Shown: positions 1 to 9,380 of the stretch, piece after piece
How positions within the stretch are numbered: position 1 is the first letter of the stretch
Layout: each line of letters opens with the position of its first letter
Source of the DNA: Allolobophora icterica
Lineage: Eukaryota > Annelida > Clitellata > Crassiclitellata > Lumbricidae
DNA length: 64,000 nucleotides
Assembly: GCA_963556255.1 (NCBI GenBank)
Contig: OY744613.1
Location: 44,021,791 to 44,085,790 of the forward strand
Direction: 5' to 3'
Notes under the pieces: generated by a model
Database searches by the model: none
The model's input: the letters and a program-made list of their open reading frames with translations, nothing else
Told to the model about the DNA's origin: nothing
Translations under genes and position numbers: made by a program

Positions 1-183
1 ATTATTGTCCAGGACACGGTTGCGCTGGAAAAAATGATATGCATTGTTTACAGATTACGACTGACAGAAGTACTTACAAGACTGCATGCTTGCCAACTAT
101 TTAAAGTCGAGTCCTCAATCCATTGTTACACTGTTCGTTTTTCTTCAACATCGCAGCGAGTTGTATATATATATATATATATA
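1..183. other. Left flank, no gene seen
   Basis: I see no supported gene here. A short TA dinucleotide run (about 166-183) ends at the left terminus of the mariner-type element and supplies its TA target site. Confidence 0.5.
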
Positions 184-1394
184 CCGGGTGGCCCATTAAA
201 AACGTTCCCAAACTTTGTTAACCTGGCAAAGATCTAATTTCAGAGATATCAAATTTTAATTTATACCAAAATGTTAAACAATTATTTCTGTGCACAAATG
301 TCACATTTCAAGAGAGTACGTTTATTATGTCACACCCTGCGGCAAGGTTATGACGTCATACATGTTTACAAATTTTGCACAAAACTACGTCATTTATTTC
401 GCCACGAAGTAACGAGAGTATTTTGATTAAACTAGTCCTCGAAGTAGTAAACATTAAAACATGGTGTTTTGAAAATAATGATGATCTCGCTGTTATTAAG
501 ATATCATTTGAGGAGAAGGGTTGGCGAGGCAACCGAATCGTTCAGGAATATCCGCGTAAAAACTGGTCAAGACAAAGCATAAGCCGAGTAATTAATAAGC
601 TTATTGAAACTGGTAGCGTTGCTCGCAAGCCTGGAAGTGGTCGTCCAACAACTGCAACGACTGTTGAAAATGCTGAGAGTGTAGAGCAGTGGTGTCAATC
701 GCAGGAAAATGCATTTGCTCACATCAATCTCAACGCAAAATGGCCAGCACTCTGAACATTTCACGTAGCTCAGTACAAAGAATTCTTCTAAGAAGCAGTT
801 GAAGGCATACACACGAATGCCAACAACAAGATTGACAACTGACGTTAACAAGACAGTGCTCCTTCACATCGTTGCAGATTGGCTCAGCAATTTCTTCAAG
901 CAAACACCCCTGATTTTATCCACAGTGATGCCTGGCCACCAAACTCTCCCGATCTAAATCCTATGGACTACTATGTATGGAACGCCCTAAAGGAGCTTGT
1001 GTATGCTGGTCGCAGAAAATCGTTTCTAAATACTGACGAACTTAAGCAGGTCATTGAAGCAAAATGGTCTCTATTAGACGACACACAAATACAGAAGTCA
1101 ATAGGACAGTGGAAACAGCGTTTAAGGGTCGTTACAAGAGAAGGCGGAGGATCAATTAAACATAAATTTTGTTCGCGTAAAACGTCATCATAAAACAACT
1201 GTGCAAAATTTTGACCATGGGTCATACAGTTCTAATAACAATTTCTCTCAAACTGTTGAATATTTTGCGCTAAATTTTGGCTGTGTTGTACAAATATGAA
1301 TTAAGATTAGCTTGATGTACTATGATTCAATTTACTTTAAAATTGTTTAATTGCCAGGTTAACAAAGTTTGGGAACGTTTTTAATGGGCCACCC

Positions 1395-1396
<2 letters not shown>
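184..1396 (+). mobile_element. Mariner/Tc1-type DNA transposon with 46-bp perfect TIRs, TA target duplication
   Basis: The ends are a perfect 46-bp inverted repeat (184-229 and 1351-1396), starting CCGGGTGGCCCATTAAAAAC on the outside. TA lies immediately outside each end (182-183 and 1397-1398), as expected for the IS630-Tc1-mariner superfamily. The 1,213-bp element sits in a TA microsatellite and encodes a broken transposase. Perfect TIRs around a dead gene suggest a fairly young non-autonomous copy. Confidence 0.93.
375..1193 (+). pseudogene. Mariner-like transposase, frameshifted and internally deleted (DD37D spacing in the remaining part)
   Basis: The N-terminal part (about 375-755) holds the paired helix-turn-helix and a GSGRPTTAT linker. 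The reading then shifts frame near 730 (NISRSSVQRIL continues in another frame) and continues weakly to about 848. The C-terminal part (849-1193) contains the second catalytic aspartate in QDSAPSH and then WPPNSPDLNPMDYYVW. I count 37 residues between the two aspartates, a DD37D spacing like that of maT-type elements. The segment that should carry the first catalytic aspartate is missing, so this copy cannot encode an active enzyme. The family-level call is secure; the sub-family rests on my residue count. Confidence 0.85.

Positions 1397-1487
<91 letters not shown>
1397..1487. repeat. (TA)n microsatellite, about 90 bp
   Basis: An uninterrupted TA run adjoins the right TIR of the mariner element. 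The apparent poly-IY reading frames through it are not genes. Confidence 0.98.
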
Positions 1488-1489
<2 letters not shown>

Positions 1490-1868
1490 AAATAAATTGA
1501 ACACAATTGTCCGATGTCTTTGTAGCAGAGAACAGAGCCATGTTCATGTTGCCGACTACACTGATTTGGTTCTTTCTAATGGACCTCTACTTCATCGAAG
1601 CAACCAATCTCACAGGTAACTGTATAATATATGCTACTGTTGCTTTAAGGCTCATTCATTCCAAAATATTGATGCAGCACAGTTTAAAGTGATAAGTGAT
1701 CATAAAATATATTTTCACTTCTCTAGCATTAGTTAATTAATGAATATCAGCGACAGTGCGTAAATACATTCTGATGCAGCTATCAAAACTTACTTTTGCT
1801 AGCGCTATGACCAAAAGTTGAAACTAGACTAGAGATTCCTTTAATTGCCCGCTCTTTTATCTAGCTGG

Positions 1869-1869
<1 letters not shown>
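1488..1869. other. Unassigned spacer
   Basis: About 380 bp of AT-rich sequence between two TA microsatellites. I see no conserved coding signal. Confidence 0.5.
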
Positions 1870-1967
<98 letters not shown>

Positions 1968-2088
1968 TATATATGGTGTATATATATATATTCATATATA
2001 TATATATGGTGCATATATATATATATTTATATATATTCATATATATTGTGTATATGTATGTATATATATATATACATATATATATATA
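1870..2088. repeat. (TA)n microsatellite with interruptions
   Basis: A long TA run with occasional TATTCATATATATGG-type interruptions, ending at the left terminus of the fold-back element. Confidence 0.97.
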
Positions 2089-2769
2089 TTAGGGTGTCCC
2101 AAAAAAAATTTTTTGGGAAAATCTTAGGTCTCACCAGTCAAAAAGTTTCTTTGTGAGATGATAATGTTTGTGTAAAATTTTCAATTTTTTTAGATAATGT
2201 TTAGGGGTCCCCCAAGGGGTCCTAAATTTTGATTTTACGGTAATTCCGCCTCAAATCAACAAATTCTTTGCAAGTTTCCCACTCAACCATCTCAGATTTT
2301 GATGAAATTTGCACACAATGTGTAATGATGTATTACAATATGCTGTGCAAAATTTCACATTAATATTCTTAGTATTTAATTTTTGAAGGAATTTTAAGTA
2401 CATCTAGGATGACCCCGTTTATCGCGATTTGGAAATCGTGTCTTAATTTGGTGCCATATTCAGAAGGTCATAAGTCCACTATTACTACAGATAAATGAAT
2501 CAAATTTGCAGGACGACTAGTTTATGTGGTGCTAATCAAGGGAAGCTGGAAGAACTTGATGCCTGATGGATACTTTTTATCTAGCTGAAGATTGAAAATG
2601 AAAAAAATGACCCTCTCTGGCGCCAGTACTTTACTGCTCCACAATGACCAAATGGGTTGATTAGCAGAGAAATTGTGAACCACATGCAGTAATAGTCCAC
2701 AAAGTGTGCAAAAAAATATGCAATTAGTGGCTGCACCTGGTTTCTCACCTCGTTATATGTATTCGAATA

Positions 2770-3560
2770 TCAATCAATCAGTCAATCAATTAGACATTTA
2801 TATAGCGCGCTCTTCAAGGCAACTATTCAGAGGCGCTCCCAGCCCAACCTCGACGAAAGAGAACAGCCTTAAGAGCAGAGAAGAAAGAGGTGGAGGAGTC
2901 TCGAGGGAGAGACCGCAGTCCAACAGGAAGGCCATTCCAGATAGTGGGACCGGCAACGGAGAATGCTCGCTGCTGCATGGTTGCAGTGCGAGCGAAAGGA
3001 ACATGTAGGTCACCGCGGGCGGTGGAACGGAGTGAACGGCGACCAAGAAGTGCGGACGCTGGAAAACAGAGCTCACGTAGATAGAAAGGAGCGCGGCCAA
3101 GCTGACACTGCCAGACAATAGAAGCAACCCGGTATACAATGCGTTGCGAAAAAGGAAGCCAGTGGAGGACGTCACGCATGTAGTCAGACACGTGACCAAA
3201 CTTAGGGATGCGCCCAACGAGGCGCGCAGCAGAGCGTAGAACGCGTTCAAGGCAATGCAGTCGAGTGTGAGGGCGACCAATATAGAGAGAACAGCAGTAA
3301 TCAAGTCGACAGGTAATGAAAGCATGAACGAGAGTAGCTGCGTGTTTGGGAGAGAGAGAGCGGGAGACCACACGGAGCTGACGTAACTGGAAATAACCCC
3401 GGCTCAGCTGCGAAATATGCTGGGAGAGGATGAGTTCAGAGTCCAAGGTGACACCAAGGTCACGGACAGAAGTGGAGAAGACGACATTAGGGAATTCAGT
3501 AGCAAGGCTAGCAAAATCAATCTTATCAAGTTGCCTGCGAGTACCCAGCCATATATATTC
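2770..3560 (-). mobile_element. L2/CR1-group non-LTR retrotransposon, 5'-truncated
   Basis: This is the 3' part of a LINE. Its tail of degenerate CAAT repeats lies at 2770-2790, followed by the family's 3' hairpin (AGCGCGCTCTTCA...AGAGGCGCT). An open frame (stop at 2823) reads from YIWLGTRRQL to the C terminus and matches the last ~245 residues of the ORF2 seen at 43594-44770, including VRDLGVTLDSELILS and DVLHWLPFSQRIVYRVASIV. The YADD region and everything upstream are missing. It lies inside the fold-back transposon and is therefore younger than it. Confidence 0.88.
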
Positions 3561-3967
3561 TTTCACTGAAAGAAGAATGTCGTACAACAATATACACAAG
3601 CAAATGTATATATTGTATGACCAATTCAATTTGAATATATTTGCTGACCAGTAGTATTTTTTACATTTGGATTTTCTCCAATTTTTTAAATGTTATCAAC
3701 ATTTGGCCTAAATGATCATTTTTAATCAATTAAAATTTTTTCGGCATGTAGGATATTTTGTGCATTTTATTGCAAACTTTGTCATAAAATTAAGTACCAG
3801 AACTTTGCTTCTCTAGGCAAGAGTGCACACAACCACAGTGAACTGGATGAAAGTTAAAGAAGTCTGTTGGTGATCTGGGCAATATTATCTTCCGTGAGTG
3901 AAACAAGAACCATCTGTTCCCATCAGAAGCAAGTTCTCTTGAGCACATAAGAATTTTTGCAGAAAAA

Positions 3968-4240
3968 TTGCTTAAACCCATTCCTCACTCACAAGCAACC
4001 AGTGAAACTTGGCTTGAACCGTATAAGCGTCAATTACACACAAAGTTCCAAAGATGTTTTAAAATTTGTGTCACGCCAGGATGGAAGTTATGCCCAACAT
4101 ATCAGAAACAGTTAGCAAAAGCCAACCCAAAGGATAAATTACTGACTCATAGGAAGAGGATATGGACTTCATACCTGAAGAGAAGAAGGCAGCTTGAATG
4201 TGTCTCACCTATAAAACCCACATGGTTTAGTAACAGATAA
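3968..4240 (+). pseudogene. Possible transposase N-terminal remnant with GWKLCPTY motif
   Basis: A 90-residue open frame in the loop of the fold-back element contains CVTPGWKLCPTYQKQL, followed by a basic stretch. From memory, a cysteine-rich CxxxGWKLCxxC segment occurs near the N terminus of an uncharacterised transposase-like family whose middle part appears in the adjacent element at 5557-6748. That would fit the shared TTAGGGTG termini. No full domain can be recognised, so this could also be a chance ORF. Confidence 0.35.
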
Positions 4241-5108
4241 AGTTCCTTTTGCCAAAAGAAAGTGAGCAGGTTAGGCATCATGTCTTTGAGGTGATGCTTT
4301 CTGATGCCTTTTCTACATGTCTTGGACCATCTACAGGGCCATGCAGATACATGGGCAGCGATCCCGGCGGATCGAGGGGTACAAGACCCCACCTTTAACA
4401 GTGGGGGGACACACAATATATTTGTCCCCCAAATTTTTTGAAACACCAGAGAGGTCAAAATATTTTTGACCTCCTTTTTGAGCATATTTTTGCACACTTT
4501 GTGGACTATTACTGCATGTGGTTCACAATTTCTCCGCTAATCAACCCATTTGGTCATTGTGGAGCAGTAAAGTACTGGCGCCAGAGAGGGTCATTTTTTT
4601 CATTTTCAATCTTCAGCTAGATAAAAAGTATCCATCAGGATCAAGTTCTTCCAGCTTCCCTTGATTAGCACCACATAAACTAGTTGTCCTGCAAATTTGA
4701 TTCATTTATCTGTAGTAATAGTGGACTTATGACCTTCTGAATATGGCACCAATTTAAGACACGATTTCCAAATCGCGAAAAATGGGGTCATCCTAGATGT
4801 ACTTAAAATTCCTTCAAAAATTAAATACTAAGAATATTAATGTGAAATTTTGCACAGCATATTGTAATACATCACTACACATTGTGTGCAAATTTCATCA
4901 AAATCTGAGATGGTTGAGTGGGAAACTTGCAAAGAATTTGTTGATTTGAGGCGGAATTACCGTAAAATCAAAATTTAGGACCCCTTGGGGGACCCCTAAA
5001 CATTACCTAAAAAAATTGAAAATTTTACACAAACATTATCATCTCACAAAGAAACTTTTTGACTGGTGAGACCTAAGATTTTCCAAAAGAACATTTTGTT
5101 GGGACACC

Positions 5109-5112
<4 letters not shown>

Positions 5113-5142
<30 letters not shown>
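5113..5142. repeat. (TA)n spacer between two TTAGGGTG transposons
   Basis: Thirty bases of TA are all that separates the right end of the fold-back element from the left end of the next element. Confidence 0.95.
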
Positions 5143-5146
<4 letters not shown>

Positions 5147-5556
5147 GGTGGTTCTGGAATCTGAAATTTTGAAATGTGATTATTTCCGCTTATTATCTGG
5201 TTCTAGTACATACTAAAATAAATCTGGCCAAATATGAGCTGATTTGAGCAATATTTAGAGGTAGCTCAATGAGGTTGAAGTCAGAGCTTGTCTAGCATAG
5301 CCAAATTACTGTGCATCCAATAGATAGAGTTTCAGTTTTACGATTGCAGTTACGATTTAGTAATTATTATTGGATAAAATTAAAGAAAAATGTTAACAGG
5401 AAAACTGAGCCTCAGCAAAAGAAAAATTAAACAGAATTTGTTGATGCATTAGATAATTTATTTGACATTGCTCACTTGGATGCCTTAAACATTATTGAAA
5501 TCTAAGAGGATAAAGAGTGTCTGCTTGCCCAAACAGAAAGAGGTGGCCGGTGTTGT

Positions 5557-6748
5557 ATGGGACCAGCTGGTATGGTACTTACTTCAAAAGAAATGAGGGC
5601 AACTAAAAGACAAAGATCAAGCATTGAGAGAAAGCAGAAAGAAGATCAATATTTGGAAGCCATGAATGAGAGAATTATTCTTGAAACCTCTAGTAGTGAT
5701 GATTCAACTGAAGAATGCAAAGATGGTGGCAGTCAAAATGTAAATTTAGTGAAAAGGAAAACTCCTTTAAAAAAAGCCACTAACAACAAATATTGTGACA
5801 CCAAGACTGGCAGCGGCTTTGGTTTGGACAGGACAAAGTTAAGTGACAGGAAGGCAACATGCGTGTTAGCAGCTGCAGCTCAGAGTCTCGGCCACAATGT
5901 AGACGAGTTGAAAATCAGCCGTTCTTCAATACATAGAGAACGAGAACAATATCGAGAAGAAACTGCTAGGAAAATAAAAGATATAATATTATTTAAAACA
6001 ACTACATCATCTACACTGGTTGTGCACTTGGATGATAATTCCTTCCGGATCTGACAGGCAAACATTTGGTTGACCGTCTACCTGTCATTTTATCTGATGT
6101 TGGGGAAAGCCAACTTCTTGAAGTTACCAAGCTGCATTATGGCACAGGAGAAGCACAGGCAGCCGCTTTTGCTAAATTGTTGCTGGAATGATTTATGCTT
6201 ACTGAAAACTCTGGTTAGCTATTAACAAGAAAATCCTGCTCTCAAAAATAGCCAGCAATAAATTTCCAGGTCATCTGTGGTACCTTAGTGAGGAGCTCGT
6301 GGCTTCGGCATTTTTTGATTTGGCATTGACAGCCAAGTCCAAACGAGCAATGGTGAAAGCTTTACGCGAGCGGCCAGGCCAAGATGATCCTCCTAAGAGA
6401 ATGTAGGTAAATGTTCAGAAATCTGTGGTCATGAACATACAATGAACATACAATAAACATACAATGAACATACAATGAACATACAATGAACATACAATGA
6501 ACATACAATGAACATACAATGAACATACAATGAACTCCATGCTATTTTTTGACTGGCAAGGAATATCTAGTGATTTCCTGAAAAGCGATCCTGAAACATG
6601 GGAACTTCAAGATGATTGTAAAGTTGCCTCAGAAATTATTCATCATCTACAAGTTGTAAATGACAATGCTGAAAGAGGAGTTGCTTTGATTGAAGAGTAC
6701 AATTCCATAATTACAAAGAAAACCAGAAACAATATCTGTTTCAAGTAG
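5557..6748 (+). pseudogene. Decayed transposase-like gene of an uncharacterised animal family
   Basis: Three collinear blocks survive in different frames. Block 1 (5557-6054) contains LSDRKATCVLAAAAQSLGHN, then ISRSSIHRERE and VVHLDDN. Block 2 (about 6044-6190) continues one frame over with LTGKHLVDRLPVILS and GTGEAQAAAFAKLLLE, then a stop. Block 3 (about 6255-6405 and 6530-6748) contains HLWYLSEELVASAFFD and SDFLKSDPETWELQDDCKVA. I recall this block order from many unnamed invertebrate and fish proteins thought to be transposon-derived, but I cannot assign a superfamily. Frameshifts, stops and an inserted 11-bp repeat array show that the copy is dead. Confidence 0.7.
6432..6536. repeat. 11-bp tandem repeat (AATGAACATAC)n
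   Basis: About nine near-perfect copies of an 11-bp unit interrupt the decayed transposase gene. A multiple of 11 that is not a multiple of 3 would itself break the frame. Confidence 0.93.
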
Positions 6749-7166
6749 TCCATGATCACAGAAGCAACTTGCCAGAATGCAAGAAAGAAATGCTTAAGTC
6801 AAAATAAACTTCAGCAAATGATTTGTGAGCCATATATTATTATTACATAATAACATAAAGTCATACTAATTAATTGAAATTATTTAGAACTACTACTTTA
6901 AAAGTTTGTTCACTTAATAATAACAACAATTAAACATTGTTGTTTCATTAGGTAGGCCTAAAGAAAATATTAACATAATGGATAATGGAAAGTTTTCTTT
7001 TAAAATACCTTTATGTCAAATTTAAATGTTATTGAGCTACCTCTAAATGACAAGCTAATGTTCTATAACTTTGCACAAATTTCTTTTATATTCATTGGAA
7101 CACAACTAAAAGCGGAAAGTCAAGAAAAAACAATTTTAATTTTCTTCCATGAAAGTCAGAACCACC

Positions 7167-7642
<476 letters not shown>

Positions 7643-7960
7643 TCACAGACGTGTGTAAATGTAATGTAAATGTAAATGTACGCGATTTTCTATAGCGACC
7701 GTATTATGGCCTCGACCCTGCTCATTTTTCAATGAATTGATCGGGTGAGATCCTTCACCACCGCTGCCCGTTTGAATGGGTGCCACGCCATTTAAGGTCC
7801 CCGTGTGGGACCGTGCTAGCCCGGGATTTAAATCTCTGAAATAAGCTACCTTCGGGAAGCGAACCGCGGTCCGCATGCGCTGTAACACAGAGTCGCATGA
7901 GACGCACAGCCAACGTTCTTACCGATGTAGCTAACTGCCAGACACGAAGCAGGTTTGTCC
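7643..7960 (-). mobile_element. tRNA-derived SINE
   Basis: Read on the minus strand, the head has a box A-like TAGCTACATCGG and a box B-like GGTTCGCTTCC about 60 bp downstream. A conserved body follows (TTAAATGGCGTGG..., GGGCAGCGGTGGTGAAGGAT) and then a TTTACATTTACATT tail. A second copy in the opposite orientation lies at 51115-51400, and the two align over the whole length, which marks it as a dispersed element rather than a tRNA gene. Confidence 0.8.
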
Positions 7961-7964
7961 CCAT

Positions 7965-9380
7965 TCTTCGCCAGACACAATAGCTATACGTGCATGTTTA
8001 CTTATATTGTTCCGGAATTCAGTTAATTTAGAACAATCTTATAAGATTTGATTATTATTGTTGCATGTACGTTCACAGGTTTTTAGCATATTGATCTTGC
8101 ATTTTTATAGTGGTGATGTCATAAAAATTGAGAAAGTAGCTTAAGCTATACATTTTATTATTTGATTCTACTGCTTAGATTTGATATCTATGTATGTGTT
8201 GATTTACACATGTATGCTGTAGCCATTTGTACTTAGTTGTGTTTATCTGGTAATAAGTAACAAATTTATGCAAGTGAAATTGCTTTAACATTTGCTCTGT
8301 TAAACCCAGTGTTATTGTTTGTGCAGTAAAAGTAACCTAAACTATACTTTCGATTATTATTTTTTACTTTATTGATTAGATTTGTTAATTGTAACTGTTA
8401 ATTTTAATTAGTAACTTCTAATGCACGATGCTTGTGTCTAATGCACCTAAACCAAGCCATAAATCAGGTCAATATTCAGAAAATTTCCTTCTGAAGTAAC
8501 TGTAATTTCTTGCCCACACTTTTTTAAACCCATTCTTACTCTTTGTTTATAATTTAATTATAAAATAAGTAAATCCTTGAACATGTGCCCTATTCATTTA
8601 TCATTAAAGAAAATATAATCAATTAATGTCAGTTTCTTGCCTTATTAATGCATAGGCCTATTACAATATAAGAAATTGGCTACGTCAATTTCATTATAAT
8701 TATTGTAATATACATTAACAATTGAGATATAATACCCAGTTTTGTAGTATATTACCAATTATAAGTATGTTACACAGTGAAGCCAAGTACCAGTGCTCGA
8801 GTGCATGGTAATATAACTCAATAACTGAAACACAAATACTTCACTATTTTAGCAAATAGTGTGCACTATCGAACATCATTCAGAACCAAGCTCAAAAGTC
8901 ATTTGTTCCAGCTTCCTCACCATCAGTATCTTGACTTCTGGTTTCTCTGAAATATCAACCTGGCTTCTCTTTAACTAATATTTTACTTGAAGCATCCATC
9001 GATTAATACTTTATGCATTATGACAAGGGCATTATAGAACTCATTAGTTTAGACTTCTCAACTACACTGGATTTTCGATCAACAAAATAGGAAACACGTC
9101 AAATGTACCACTTAGACTGTTACAAAGACAATTTATATGACCACATAAGCACATCTTTCATCATATGATCACATAACTTGCTGCATAAGAAGTCAAGTAG
9201 AGTGTGAAGACCACCCTTCTAGAAAAACTCTCAATGCTTTTAGTATTTCCCAATGGCAGCTGCTTAGAATTAGTGTTAAACACAAAATTAAAATAGAACA
9301 ACAAACTCAGAAAGCAACAGCATGCTATTGAAGGTCAGTCTTTGTCAGTTAGAAGTTATGTAATGTGCAGATATTCCGAA
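7965..9380. other. AT-rich intergenic sequence, nothing recognised
   Basis: About 1.4 kb downstream of the four-exon minus-strand gene. I find no convincing ORF, terminal repeat or structural RNA. Confidence 0.5.

Larger units (their letters stand above)
2089..5112. mobile_element. Fold-back DNA transposon with ~632-bp terminal inverted repeats, TA target duplication
   Basis: The left arm (2089-2721) is repeated in reverse complement at 4482-5112 with few differences. Both ends read TTAGGGTGTCCCA inward and are flanked by TA. The centre contains an L2-type LINE insertion (2770-3560) and a possible transposase remnant (3968-4240). The terminal TTAGGGTG is shared with the neighbouring element at 5143-7170, so I place both in one superfamily, which I cannot name with certainty. 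Long arms of this kind can fold into a 630-bp hairpin. Confidence 0.9.

Noticed and set aside
2706..3084. Plus-strand ORFs across L2-type LINE copies (also 20288-20821, 43405-44475)
   Set aside because: The opposite strand carries reverse transcriptase motifs and the 3' tail.
5143..5150. TTAGGG as a telomeric repeat
   Set aside because: It occurs once per transposon end as part of the TIR; there is no tandem TTAGGG array.
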